DNA from: Pseudomonas sp. 31-12
GTDB taxonomy: Bacteria > Pseudomonadota > Gammaproteobacteria > Pseudomonadales > Pseudomonadaceae
DNA length: 64,000 nucleotides
NCBI RefSeq assembly: GCF_003151075.1
Contig: NZ_CP029482.1
Coordinates: 3,410,001 to 3,474,000 of the forward strand
Reading direction: 5' to 3'
The translations under genes and the position numbers were made by a program. Position 1 is the stretch's first letter. The number at the start of each line of letters is the position of its first letter. Positions 46,625 to 55,491 of this stretch are shown piece after piece. The notes beneath the pieces are model-generated. The model had not been told where the DNA came from and did not search any database. It saw only the letters and a list, made by a program, of their open reading frames with translations.

Positions 46625-47011
46625 ATGACTAAGCTATTGACTCGTAAGGATTTAGAGCGAGAGCTGGCCCAGGCCAAACAGAGGCTTGCTCAGCAGAGCG
46701 AGGAGCTTGACACTCTACGGGAGCGCATGGAGTCTACGAGATCAAGAGATTTCTTTGAGAAATTTTATGCTATTGCTGATCGATACGGTTTTACTGCTGA
46801 AGAAGCTCGCGCAATAATATTAAGTGATAGTGCTCAAATTTCTGATGAGCAATGGGATGTTCGTCAGAGACAAGTTTCAGAATCGCTCTCTAATTCGTTG
46901 GAAGACCTGTTTGAGTTCGCCTGCACGGGCGAGATAGGACAGACTGCGCTACGTAAAGTCTTGGATACTGGGTTGGCTAAGCACAGCCGTGAGGTGGAGG
47001 AGAGCGCTTAG
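46625..47011 (+). CDS. Small coiled-coil protein related to the H-NS/MvaT N-terminal region
   Basis: A 128-residue protein. An N-terminal heptad-rich helix (LERELAQAKQRLAQQSEELDT, in part) precedes FYAIADRYGFTAEEARAIIL, which parallels the LLAKYGYSLKDIVNLLD region of the MvaT-like protein at the window's right edge. The C-terminal DNA-binding motif of MvaT is missing. It might oligomerise with, or antagonise, a full-length silencer; this is inference. ATG 46625 has GAGG 10 nt upstream; a TTG three codons earlier is possible. Confidence 0.6.
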   Translation: MTKLLTRKDLERELAQAKQRLAQQSEELDTLRERMESTRSRDFFEKFYAIADRYGFTAEEARAIILSDSAQISDEQWDVRQRQVSESLSNSLEDLFEFACTGEIGQTALRKVLDTGLAKHSREVEESA

Positions 47012-47111
47012 GCACTTTTCATAACTGGCTACGAAATTCAATGATAGCTCAAGCGGACAATGTATGTGAGTAACGGGTCAATGTGTTGGTTAAGACTGAG
47101 AGGAGAGTAAA

Positions 47112-47537
47112 GTGGCATCTGTGATTTTGCGACCCAAGACTAAAGAGTATCTTGAAGGGCTTAAGAGGGCCATGGATGGGTCTGCGCTTGCCCTCCAGGC
47201 GGGTTACAAATATTTGTTCCTCAGTGAAGTCTGTCATCTGCTGGAGGCCTACGATTATTCATTGGATGACATTCGCAAGATTCTAAATGGAGATTCTTCA
47301 CCTCAGCCATCTTTTCCATATCGCTTATCCAGGGGTCATAGAAAAAATGGCGTCCCGGTTCGTTCGGATTCACAAAGCACCGGCCCCGTAAAAGGGGTGA
47401 CTCGCAAAGAGAAGAGCTATCGGAATCCTCACACTGGAGAAACTATCTCGCTACGAAGTAGTAAGAATAAGGTACTAAAGCTGTGGCAACAAACGTATGG
47501 GGTTGAAGCCGTTGAGCAGTGGAGACTGAATGTCTAA
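47112..47537 (+). CDS. MvaT/H-NS-family xenogeneic silencer-like protein
   Basis: A 141-residue protein. The C-terminus (YRNPHTGETISLRSSKNKVLKLWQQTYGVEAVEQW, in part) matches the MvaT DNA-binding pattern of NPHTGE, a basic loop, then W and EAVE-W. Residues about 35-60 (LSEVCHLLEAYDYSLDDIRKIL) resemble the oligomerisation helix. MvaT proteins bind AT-rich foreign DNA and silence it. Start is GTG with AGGAGAG 4 nt before. It follows the transposition module and the coiled-coil gene on the same strand. Confidence 0.78.
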   Translation: MASVILRPKTKEYLEGLKRAMDGSALALQAGYKYLFLSEVCHLLEAYDYSLDDIRKILNGDSSPQPSFPYRLSRGHRKNGVPVRSDSQSTGPVKGVTRKEKSYRNPHTGETISLRSSKNKVLKLWQQTYGVEAVEQWRLNV

Positions 47538-47671
47538 GCATGCTAAATCTCTGCTCGAGACGGAGTTACGTGTCATAGACTCAATATCAGAGAGCCCAGT
47601 CGGCAATATCGCCTAACGAGTCCAAAGTGAAAGAAGCTTGCAGCCACTGTTCGCCAATTTGAACGTCCACA

Positions 47672-47922
47672 TCATGGTTGAGGCGATGATGTTTTTTGCT
47701 CAGGGAGTGAGACAGAAGCGGTGAGTGCAGACGCCATCGCTAATTCTCCAAAGGAATCTGAGCTGTCGATGTAGCGCATAGCTGACTTCATATCCTTCCA
47801 TCCGACGTACTTCATCAGTGCTTTTAAATCCCAGCCGTTCGCTGAAGCCCAGGTCGCGAATCCGCGTCGCATGGAATGACTGCTATAGAGGTCAGCCGAT
47901 ACGCCAGTCTGCTCGAAGATTC
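47672..47922 (-). pseudogene. Tyrosine recombinase, 3' part (split by IS66)
   Basis: Encodes the C-terminal catalytic end of a phage-type integrase: HSMRRGFATWASANGW (His and second Arg), LMKYVGWKDMKSAMRYID (Trp/His position and the nucleophile Tyr). Its reading frame continues into the IS, giving an artefactual N-terminal extension. It joins in frame with 50486-51220 once the IS and one 8-bp repeat are removed, restoring 325 residues. Confidence 0.88.
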
Positions 47923-48066
47923 GTATGCGTCCGGGCATCCCGTCTTTCGTAACTAAACCGGTTGCCACCGACCCGAACCTCACAGAGAAAGCTACAGCTG
48001 CGAACGCGCTGATTGACCCGAATGCGGCAACCAAGCCTATGCGTCCGGCCATCACGCCCTGCGTGA

Positions 48067-49656
48067 TTAAACCGGTTGCCACTTATGCGGCAACAACTGA
48101 TCGATTTCATTCGCCCGCTGCGTCGGCAGGCGTGTGAGTACATCTTTCAAGTAAGCATACGGATCATGCCCATTCAGCCGCGCAGACTGGATCAAACTCA
48201 TGATCGCTGCCGCACGTTTTCCGCTGCGCAGCGACCCTGCGAAGAGCCAATTTTTACGTCCAAGAGCCCAAGGGCGGATCTGGTTCTCACACCAGTTGTT
48301 ATCTATGGGTACGGCCCCGTCACCAAGGTAGCGCGACAGCGCTGCCCAGCGTTTCAGGCTGTAATCGAGTGCTCTGCTGATGGCCGAGCCTTCGGGCACG
48401 AGGTCACGCTGGGCGATCATCCAGGCATGCAGCATATTCATCACTGGGACGGCTTTTTCTTGCCGTATTCGGCGCCTTAAATCCGGCTCCAGGTCGCGGA
48501 CTTCTCTTTCGATTTCGTACAACAACTGGATATAGCGCAGGGCTTGCTCGGCGAGCGTGCTTTTATTCGTAGCGTGCAGTTCGAAGAACTTGCGCCGTGC
48601 ATGGGCCATGCACCCAATCTCGGTCACGCCGAGTTCAAAGCTGGCCTTGTAGCCGCCAAAATCGTCGCAGACCAGCTTGCCCCTCCAGTCTTGCAGGAAG
48701 TTGCGAGCATGCTCACCGGCACGGCTGGGACTGAAGTCATAAACCACCGCTGCCAAGTCCGAGAACTGGCTGGTGGCGTAGGCCCACACATAGGAACGGT
48801 GAGTTTTCTTTGTTCCCGGCATGAGCATCTGCACCGGTGTTTCATCGGCGTGGATGACTTGTTGCCCAAGCACTACGTCGCGCAGCGCGTCGACCAGAGG
48901 CTGCAACTGCACGCCCGTCACGCCAACCCATTGAGCCAATGTTGAACGTGGAATCGCCAAGCCTGCTCGACCGAAGATCGATTCCTGACGGTAAAGCGGC
49001 AGATGGTCAGCAAACTTGGCAATCATGACGTGTGCAAGTAGGCCCGCAGTCGGGATGCCCTTATCAATAACCTGCGCCGGAACCGGTGCCTGGATCAGCG
49101 TTTCGCAGTCATCGCAGACCCACTTGCCACGGACATGGCGTTCGACGGTGAACACGCCGGGCATGTAGTCCAGCTTCTCGCTAACGTCCTCACCGATGCG
49201 CTTGAGGGCGCAGCCGCATGGGCAGTGAGTGTTGTCCGGTTCGTGATGGATCAGTGTGCGTGGAAACTCAGCCGGTAATGCAGTGCGCTTGGGTTTCTGC
49301 TTTTTCTCGGTCGCCGCTGGCACTGTCTGCAAGGCCTGAAGCTCTGCTTCAATCGCTGCGATATCGGTATCGATCAGGTCATCGAGCAAACTGGCCTGCT
49401 CAGAATTCATCTGCTCGCTGCGCTTGGCAAACTTCAAACGCTTGAGCTGGGCGATCTCGTGGGTCAGCTTCTCGATCACCGTCTGATCGCGGTTGATCTT
49501 CTTGCCCATCGTCTCAACGGTTTTACCCATCGTCTCTACCGTCTTGCCCAGCGTGTCGACCTGGTGGTCGAGCGTTTCGACACGCTGCATCAACTGCGCC
49601 GCCAAGGCGCGCAGTTGTTCAGGGGGCAGGTGATCGAGATTGGGTAGCGAAGTCAT
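48067..49656 (-). CDS. tnpC: IS66 transposase TnpC
   Basis: A 529-residue IS66-type transposase: N-terminal leucine-zipper-like coiled coil with three VETMGKT/VDTLGKT repeats, a zinc-finger-like CPCGCALKRIGEDVSEKLDYMPG, DDE-core segments (VIHADETPVQML, LVCDDFGGYKASFE), and the C-terminal NNWCENQIRPWALGRKNWLFAGS. Full length and apparently intact. Confidence 0.94.
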   Translation of the reverse strand: MTSLPNLDHLPPEQLRALAAQLMQRVETLDHQVDTLGKTVETMGKTVETMGKKINRDQTVIEKLTHEIAQLKRLKFAKRSEQMNSEQASLLDDLIDTDIAAIEAELQALQTVPAATEKKQKPKRTALPAEFPRTLIHHEPDNTHCPCGCALKRIGEDVSEKLDYMPGVFTVERHVRGKWVCDDCETLIQAPVPAQVIDKGIPTAGLLAHVMIAKFADHLPLYRQESIFGRAGLAIPRSTLAQWVGVTGVQLQPLVDALRDVVLGQQVIHADETPVQMLMPGTKKTHRSYVWAYATSQFSDLAAVVYDFSPSRAGEHARNFLQDWRGKLVCDDFGGYKASFELGVTEIGCMAHARRKFFELHATNKSTLAEQALRYIQLLYEIEREVRDLEPDLRRRIRQEKAVPVMNMLHAWMIAQRDLVPEGSAISRALDYSLKRWAALSRYLGDGAVPIDNNWCENQIRPWALGRKNWLFAGSLRSGKRAAAIMSLIQSARLNGHDPYAYLKDVLTRLPTQRANEIDQLLPHKWQPV

Positions 49657-49717
49657 GGGGCCGATTTTGCCAGAGCAGGCAATTCGCGACGATAGACCGA
49701 TAGGCTAATGGCAGCCG

Positions 49718-50053
49718 TTAAAGCAGTGTGATCGAGCCTTCAGAACCTGCGCGTTGCCATGGCAGACCCAGCACCAATGCCTGAAGTTGCTCGGCATCCA
49801 GTTCCATCTCAGAACCATGGCGAATGCCAGGCCAGTGGAACTTGCCTTGGTTCAACCGGCGCGCCGCCAGCCATATTCCGAAGCCGTCATGCACCAGCAC
49901 TTTCATGCGATTGGCGCGGCGGTTGGCGAACAGATAAGCGCAGTGCGGCTGCGCCGCACCGAACACTGCGATCACCTTGGCTAACGCCGTTTCGGTGCCT
50001 GCGCGCATGTCCATCGGTTCGGTGGCGAGCCAGATGGAGTCGATGCGAATCAT
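49718..50053 (-). CDS. tnpB: IS66 accessory protein TnpB
   Basis: A 111-residue IS66 Orf2 protein with the family pattern IWLATEPMDMRAGTETALA, CAYLFANRRANRMKVLVHDGFGIWLAARRLNQGKF. Start overlaps the tnpA stop by 4 bp. Required for IS66 transposition, mechanism unknown. Confidence 0.93.
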   Translation of the reverse strand: MIRIDSIWLATEPMDMRAGTETALAKVIAVFGAAQPHCAYLFANRRANRMKVLVHDGFGIWLAARRLNQGKFHWPGIRHGSEMELDAEQLQALVLGLPWQRAGSEGSITLL

Positions 50054-50382
50054 CGCAAAAGGTCTCGAAGAAAAGTCGCACAGGCGGCAGCACTTTCAGT
50101 TGGCCAGTTCACTTTGATGGTGCCGCGCGGGTGCTGTATTTCAACGCAGATATTCGATGATGCTGGATGGGAGTTTGCCCCGGCCAGCGGCATGGCTAAC
50201 GGAATAAATGCAGGTGGGAGCGCCGGGCTTTTCTGCGCTTGCAGCCGAATCCATTTGTGGACGAGGTTTGCGTTGAGGCTATGGCCGAGCGCGACGCTGG
50301 CAATCGAAGCGCCGGGCTGTGCACACTCTTGAATGACCTGGGCCTTGAAGGACTTGGAATAGGAACGGCGTGTTGGCTGCAT
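50050..50382 (-). CDS. tnpA: IS66 accessory protein TnpA
   Basis: A 110-residue protein starting RRSYSKSFKAQVIQEC with a helix-turn-helix (GASIASVALGHSLNANLVHKWI), the Orf1 of IS66. The ATG at 50382 is chosen as the family start; a 12-codon upstream extension is unlikely. Confidence 0.92.
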   Translation of the reverse strand: MQPTRRSYSKSFKAQVIQECAQPGASIASVALGHSLNANLVHKWIRLQAQKSPALPPAFIPLAMPLAGANSHPASSNICVEIQHPRGTIKVNWPTESAAACATFLRDLLR

Positions 50383-50485
50383 GAAATACCCGCTTAAAAG
50401 GCTAGAACTGGTGCCCACTTAAATTTAAGTGCACACCATGTCTTGGCTTTGCGGGGCTGGGTAGATGACTTGGCCGGACGGTTAC

Positions 50486-51220
50486 GAAGATTCGACGAAG
50501 AAGGGGTATCAGGCTGCCGGAGTTGATGCCGTCCTTAGACAAATTACCCCAGCGATCCACTTTCCTAAATACTGGCCCGCGCGCAATGCCGGCGACGGTG
50601 ACCCAGTTGATGTACGCCTGCACAGGGCAAAGCTTCCTAAGGGCCGGGGGGTGGAACGAAGTACCCAGATGTTGTCGATCGCCTTTCGTGTGCGGGAGAT
50701 AGAAAGTGATTCCTTTCCCTGATTCGGCTTGGGTGTGTTCGACCTGAAGACGTGCCAGCTCGTCACCCCGGAACCCGCGCCAGAACCCGATCAACACCAG
50801 CGCGATGTCTCGCCGATGCCTGATCATTCTTCCCAATTCACCGCGCTCCGCCGCGAGAGCTGCCTCTCGCTCGAGCCAGCTTACTGCTTGTTCCAGGTGA
50901 AGTAGAAGGAGAGGGGCTGCCTGTTTTTCTTGGGTCGGATGCAACGTCCGGATGCCCTTGATCATTTGCCTAACCGTCGGCGTTTTTGTGGGATCCGGGA
51001 AACCCTGCGTGACGTGCCATTGCGCCAGCGCGGCCAGGCGTTGCTTGAGCGTGTTGATGGTGTGCTTGTCCGCGTACTCGGCGAGGTAACGCACGATGCC
51101 ATCGCCAGTCGCCGGTAGAAACCCACCCCAGGTCACTTCGAAGTGTTCTATCGCTGCACGGTAGCTGCGCCGGGTGTTTTCCCGGGTACCGGCCTGCAGG
51201 TAACGATCAACCTTGTTCAT
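50486..51220 (-). pseudogene. Tyrosine recombinase, 5' part (split by IS66)
   Basis: Encodes the N-terminal SAM-like core-binding domain (TRRSYRAAIEHFEVTWGGF) and the first catalytic Arg region (IGFWRGFRGDELARLQVEH) of a phage-type integrase, ending at LIPLLRRIF where the IS66 begins. The remainder is at 47672-47914. The gene starts at 51220. It may have mobilised part of this island before being inactivated. Confidence 0.88.
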
Positions 51221-51345
51221 CTCGACCCTTCTACGCGAAACGTGCCATTTCCGGCGACGGAAAAAGCTAAAAACAGACTTATGATGCGATAACGCTCGAT
51301 TATTTGATCATAGAAACTCGATTTTTGTGATTGATTTTTTGTCTT

Positions 51346-51376
51346 AATGTAATATGTAAATACACATTACATTTAC
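51346..51376. promoter_or_regulatory. Nested inverted repeats upstream of kfrA-like gene
   Basis: AATGTAAT (51346-51353) pairs with ATTACATT (51366-51373), and GTAAAT (51356-51361) pairs with ATTTAC (51371-51376), 24 nt before the start codon. KfrA proteins are known to repress their own promoter through such repeats, so this is the likely auto-operator. Confidence 0.5.
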
Positions 51377-51399
51377 ACTACGAAATCGTAGGAGATGAC

Positions 51400-52437
51400 A
51401 TGGCACGGGGCGGTATTAACAGGGCAATCGTCCAGATAGCACGGGATGCGCTGATCGCTCGAGGTGTAAATCCCAGCATCAACGCTGTGCGGGTCGAGCT
51501 TGGAAATACTGGTTCTATGACGACCATTGCCCGATATCTAGGCGAACTCGGGAAAGGAGATCCACTCCCGATGGGGCGCCGAGAACGCTTGAGTGATGAA
51601 CTCAGCGGTTTGGTTGGTCAGGTGTTGGATCGCCTGCTTGAAGAGGGCGCCGAAGAAGTGGCCGAAGCCCGAGCTGAGCTCGATAAGTACCGAGCGTCAG
51701 TCAATGAGCAACTTTCGCAAACGCAAGCCGCTCTGGCGGAATTGCAACGCCAGCACGATAACCTTCAGGCAGCGCTCGACATCCAGGCCGGAGAGCTGAG
51801 TACGTGCCAAAGCAGTTTGCAGTCCGAGCTCACTCGCAACGCTCGCCTGAGCCAAAGCTGTGCTGACCTAGAAGTACGGGTACATGAGAAAGACGAGCAG
51901 GTTCGTTCGCTGGAAGAAAAGCACCTGCACTCTAGAGATGCGCTTGAGCATTACCGTAATGCTGTCAAGGAGCAGCGAGATCAGGAGCAGCAACGGCACG
52001 AAGGACAGGTGCAGCAAGTTCAGGTTGAGCTGCGCCAACTCCAGCAGACATTGATGGTCAAGCAGGACGAACTGACTCGACTCAACAGAGATAACGAGCG
52101 CTTGCTGAGTGAGGCGCGGCAGCAGGCCAAAGCAGCGACGACGCATGAAGACGCGGCGCTTCGATTGACCGGTGAGATTGCCGCCATGAAGACAGCAGTT
52201 GCCAAGGCTGACGGTGCGAAAGAAGCACTTCAGGAACAGCTTGGTCTGTCCCACGCGGAATCTAGGCGGCTAGAGGAGGGCCTGTCGCGGGCAAGTGCGC
52301 AATTGACCGAAGCCCAAAGACTGTCGGAACAATATTTTGCGGAGCTCACTCAGTTACGGCAAACCATGGATCACCCTGCCGTTGAAAACCAGAGCAAAAA
52401 CCAAATCGAAAACCAAAGCAAAAACGCCACAAAATAA
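51400..52437 (+). CDS. KfrA-like DNA-binding coiled-coil protein
   Basis: A 345-residue protein. The N-terminal 60 residues are a KfrA-type DNA-binding domain (INRAIVQIARDALIARGVNPSINAVRVELGNTGSMTTIARYL). The rest is almost uninterrupted Gln/Glu/Leu-rich coiled coil, ending in repeats NQSKNQIENQSKN. KfrA proteins are plasmid/island nucleoid-like factors that form filaments and aid stable inheritance. AGGAGATG precedes the start. The long upstream frame to 51331 is rejected. Confidence 0.85.
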   Translation: MARGGINRAIVQIARDALIARGVNPSINAVRVELGNTGSMTTIARYLGELGKGDPLPMGRRERLSDELSGLVGQVLDRLLEEGAEEVAEARAELDKYRASVNEQLSQTQAALAELQRQHDNLQAALDIQAGELSTCQSSLQSELTRNARLSQSCADLEVRVHEKDEQVRSLEEKHLHSRDALEHYRNAVKEQRDQEQQRHEGQVQQVQVELRQLQQTLMVKQDELTRLNRDNERLLSEARQQAKAATTHEDAALRLTGEIAAMKTAVAKADGAKEALQEQLGLSHAESRRLEEGLSRASAQLTEAQRLSEQYFAELTQLRQTMDHPAVENQSKNQIENQSKNATK

Positions 52438-52455
52438 AACCAAGGGAGAGTTAGA

Positions 52456-52647
52456 TTGATCAAATTTGACGCAGCGTGTAGCGGTACTGTTGCAAGCACT
52501 CTTGACCAAAAATATGCGCATGAGCGCCTGAATCAGATAGTTTTTTCTGACGATTTTTTGGGGCCACTTAAGCGCATTGGGCGAGTCGCGTCTCGTGTGA
52601 CTGCGGTGACACCTAAAGTGGGCAGGAGGGAGAACCTTCATGCGTAG
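52456..52647 (+). CDS. Possible small protein downstream of kfrA-like gene
   Basis: A 63-residue frame with a TTG start and AAGGGAGAG 5 nt upstream, 18 bp after the kfrA-like stop. The sequence (FDAACSGTVASTLDQKYAHE) is not recognised. It is supported only by spacing and ribosome-binding site. Confidence 0.35.
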   Translation: MIKFDAACSGTVASTLDQKYAHERLNQIVFSDDFLGPLKRIGRVASRVTAVTPKVGRRENLHA

Positions 52648-52754
52648 AAAGCAAAAAGGCGCTGAGAAATTCTAGGGGTTGTTTTGACTTGTGGCTTCTG
52701 ATTGGGAAGGTAGCCTAGATGGCGGGTTGCTTTCATCCCTACCTAGGAGCTTTT

Positions 52755-53273
52755 ATGCAGTTGAAAAAAGGTTACATCCTAATTCCCGCCCTCATCGGGC
52801 TGGTCATCAGTACGATGTTCCTCGTCGTTCAAACCCGAGCGTTCGATCTGATTGAGTGGAATTACAACTTCTGCCATGCGCTGTACGGCTTTACCTTTCC
52901 TTTCGTGATGAGCTATCTCTCATTTGAATTGAGCAAGGTGCAGAAGATTCCTCTGATCCTAGTGATCAAGCGAATCCTGAGCATCCCCTGGTACACCTGG
53001 CCTTTGGCATTTGTGCGTGTGATGTGGCGATCGATTGTGCGAGATGTCAGCGAAGGGATTTGCTGGATCCCGCTCGCCGGCGTTGCCTATGTTCTCTTGG
53101 GTTCGATTGGTAACGAAGTGTTCGTCGACCCTGCGACCAATGGAATCCCGTTTACCTTGGCCTATGAGAATTTCGTGGCTGACGTCTTCGGCATGTCGCT
53201 ATTTCTGCTGGTCACCTTTCCGTTTGTGACGCGCCAGAAAAAAGCACGAGCGTTGTTAACCAGCAACGCATAA
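52755..53273 (+). CDS. Integral membrane protein of unknown function
   Basis: A 172-residue protein with four predicted membrane segments (GYILIPALIGLVISTMFLVV, YGFTFPFVMSYLSFEL, IPLAGVAYVLLGSIG, FGMSLFLLVTFPFV). AGGAGC lies 5 nt before the ATG. Isolated, with no recognised domain. A 10-bp inverted repeat CTGCGCCGGT/ACCGGCGCAG (53294-53347) follows and may act in termination. Confidence 0.65.
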   Translation: MQLKKGYILIPALIGLVISTMFLVVQTRAFDLIEWNYNFCHALYGFTFPFVMSYLSFELSKVQKIPLILVIKRILSIPWYTWPLAFVRVMWRSIVRDVSEGICWIPLAGVAYVLLGSIGNEVFVDPATNGIPFTLAYENFVADVFGMSLFLLVTFPFVTRQKKARALLTSNA

Positions 53274-53411
53274 ACCATTCTCAATGGAGGCGGCTGCGCC
53301 GGTAGGCAAGTAATCACACCCCTCCAGACCGGCGCAGACCCTCGCTGAATAGCCAGAACAAGCCAAACAGGCTTTATGTTTTTGATCGTATGAGGCGAGG
53401 TGTTACAGGAA

Positions 53412-53888
53412 TCACTCCTCAATGCGCTTCCAGATTCTTCCGACCGTTGATGTCGGAATACCCAGAATGTCCGAAGCCTGCTTTTGAGTCAGCCCGTGTG
53501 CGCGGCATCGGAGTACGGCGTCGACCTTCTCCGGAGGAGTGCGCTGACCTGGCAGCCGAGGTTTCAAGGCGCCGTCTACGAACTGCGTCGGCAATCCCTC
53601 CAAAACCCCCAGATCTTTCAGCTTCTTGATCTCTTTGTTGAGGTACTTGAGAAAGTCTTCGGGGGACTGCTGTTTTTGAAAACTCGCCGCAACGGCGAGG
53701 AGAGCCAGCGGCTCTACATCCAGATGTTCAGCGAGAATTTCCAGCGTGTCGAGGGTCACACTGGCCTTGGCGTGCTCCAAGTTATAGACATGCTTGGCAT
53801 CCAATTGGCCATGGAAATCTTCTTTCGCCAGGCCACGGGCCGACCGAACGAGGCGGATGACTGCTGCCAACGGATCTCTCAACGGCAT
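53412..53888 (-). CDS. Regulator with two helix-turn-helix segments
   Basis: A 158-residue protein. The N-terminal 60 residues look like an XRE-type HTH (VIRLVRSARGLAKEDFHGQLDAKHVYNLEHAKASVTLDTLEILAEHL). The C-terminal 40 residues carry a second, resolvase/sigma-like HTH (VDAVLRCRAHGLTQKQASDILGIPTSTVGRIW). The leader shows AATCCCA/TGGGATT arms at 53927-53964, a possible self-operator. GGGGA precedes the ATG. Target unknown. Confidence 0.72.
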   Translation of the reverse strand: MPLRDPLAAVIRLVRSARGLAKEDFHGQLDAKHVYNLEHAKASVTLDTLEILAEHLDVEPLALLAVAASFQKQQSPEDFLKYLNKEIKKLKDLGVLEGLPTQFVDGALKPRLPGQRTPPEKVDAVLRCRAHGLTQKQASDILGIPTSTVGRIWKRIEE

Positions 53889-54133
53889 TACAAATCCCCA
53901 AAGCTGAGGATAAAGCCATATTGATCAATCCCAATCCATGGAATATAGTCCCCGTACTGGGATTATCACTTGGCCACGGCTTTCCCTTGGATTGTCCTTC
54001 GCTGGGTTGAACCTGATCCAGGCGCATGCAATCCGTGCTGATCTTCTCCTTGCGTCTCTACTCGGCTAGCCCGAAAGGTGTGAGTGGTAAGACGGTTATC
54101 AATATATCGCCTAATCGAAGTTGCCGGTTCACC

Positions 54134-54862
54134 ATGAAGCTCCAAATTTATTCAGATTTGCACAACGAGTTCGCCTCCTTCGCGGCGCCTATTGGCGCCG
54201 CGGATGTCGCCATTCTCGCGGGCGACATTCATACGAAGACCAGAGGTGTGGTGTGGGCCGGCGAGACCTTTTCTTGCCCGGTGATTTACGTCTGCGGCAA
54301 CCATGAGTTTTATGGTGGCCACATCGATCACACGCTGGAAAAAATGAAGGAAGCTGCCTCACCGCACGTCCATGTCTTAGAAAATGAGGTCTTTGTTTGG
54401 AATCAAACACGGTTCCTTTGCGCCACTGGGTGGACTGATTTTTCCGCTACCGGCGATATCGGGGCCGCGACGCGAATTGCATGGGAGTGGATGAATGATT
54501 TCCGTGTGATCCTTGCTGATGACAGCTTCCGTAAGCTGCGCCCCTGTGACCTGGTCAACCGAAATCATGCAACGCACGACTGGCTTGCCCATGAACTGGA
54601 TAAGCCTTTCGACGGCAAAACAGTTGTCGTGACGCATCACGCACCTGTGCCCGAAGTGGTCGGGGATAAGCATGAGGGGCATCTGATCGCTGCTTACACC
54701 AACGGCTGGCATGCGCTTCTGGAAAAAGCGGATCTCTGGGTTTTCGGTCATACGCATCGCGCCATCGACGTCAAGCAAGGCCGGTGTCGCGTGGTCTCTA
54801 ACCCACGCGGCTACCCACGGGAAGACATTGGTTTTGATCCTAGTCTGGTGGTCGGCCTTTAA
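54134..54862 (+). CDS. Calcineurin-like metallophosphoesterase
   Basis: A 242-residue phosphoesterase with the metal-binding motifs in order: YSDLHNEF (D-x-H), LAGDIHTK (GD-x), CGNHEFY (GNHE), VVTHHAPVP (H) and WVFGHTHRAID (GH-x-H). No signal peptide; probably cytoplasmic, acting on nucleotides or RNA. The ATG at 54134 begins the conserved fold; the frame is open 36 codons further without support. Confidence 0.85.
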   Translation: MKLQIYSDLHNEFASFAAPIGAADVAILAGDIHTKTRGVVWAGETFSCPVIYVCGNHEFYGGHIDHTLEKMKEAASPHVHVLENEVFVWNQTRFLCATGWTDFSATGDIGAATRIAWEWMNDFRVILADDSFRKLRPCDLVNRNHATHDWLAHELDKPFDGKTVVVTHHAPVPEVVGDKHEGHLIAAYTNGWHALLEKADLWVFGHTHRAIDVKQGRCRVVSNPRGYPREDIGFDPSLVVGL

Positions 54863-55068
54863 TGAGTGCGGTCAGAGGTCATGCGCCCACTGAGTGCGCC
54901 TTCAAACCGGTGAAACGGTTCCGGCACATGTCGACCCTGTCTACATTCAATGCTGTGAACACGCCTGTCGGTGTCCGATTTTTTCATGATATGCGGACTT
55001 TGAATGATGCATAAAAAAGACCAAACACGACCCTTGCTGACTCAGATGAACTCCTTAGGCGCAGCGGC

Positions 55069-55377
55069 ATGAGTGAGGGAGACCTTGGCCCGTCGATTCC
55101 GGCAGCAGTCGTCATGGCAATGGCGATGGATTTCGGTATGCCCATCACAGCGTATTTGCTTGCAGCCGTCGACAGCCCTCCAATACTGATGGGGACAGTT
55201 TATGGCGACACAACGGGGCGCTTTCGCGAAGGCGCCAGCATCCGCACGTCAAGGATTACAAGCGTCGACTTCGTCAATGGCTATGCAATATGTCAAACCA
55301 TTGCAGGAAGTCGGTACTTGATAGTCAGTTGGGCGCCCGGCGGCAACAACCTCTATATGAATCGGATTTATCACTGA
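55069..55377 (+). CDS. Hypothetical protein
   Basis: A 102-residue frame with a beta-rich second half (LMGTVYGDTTGRFREGASIRTSRITSV). No recognised domain; GCGCAGCGGC gives only a weak ribosome-binding site. It lies in a run of small plus-strand unknown genes. Confidence 0.5.
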   Translation: MSEGDLGPSIPAAVVMAMAMDFGMPITAYLLAAVDSPPILMGTVYGDTTGRFREGASIRTSRITSVDFVNGYAICQTIAGSRYLIVSWAPGGNNLYMNRIYH

Positions 55378-55491
55378 GCCATCCGCAAATGCGGATACGC
55401 GTCGCAAAAAAGCTTCGGGTTATCCAGGTGGTAACGGGATCGGGAAAATGATTCTTGGCCTGGTACCCGCGGCAAGAGTTGAAGCGAGATT

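Larger units (their letters stand above)
47923..50485. mobile_element. Complete IS66-family insertion sequence (2563 bp)
   Basis: Ends are GTATGCGTCCGGGCA (left) and the inverted GTAACCGTCCGGCCA (right), sharing CGTCCGG; GTA tips are typical of IS66. The flanking 8-bp repeat GAAGATTC occurs at 47915-47922 and 50486-50493. It carries tnpA, tnpB and tnpC on the minus strand. The left end contains an internal near-copy of itself: about 45 nt from 47925 recurs from 48039, including the ACCGGTTGCCAC that encodes the tnpC C-terminus. Confidence 0.92.

Noticed and set aside
47924..48137. Repeated KPVAT/MRPAI-like frame considered as a repeat protein or CRISPR-like array
   Set aside because: Only two copies, inside the IS66 left end, and explained by duplication of the IS terminus.
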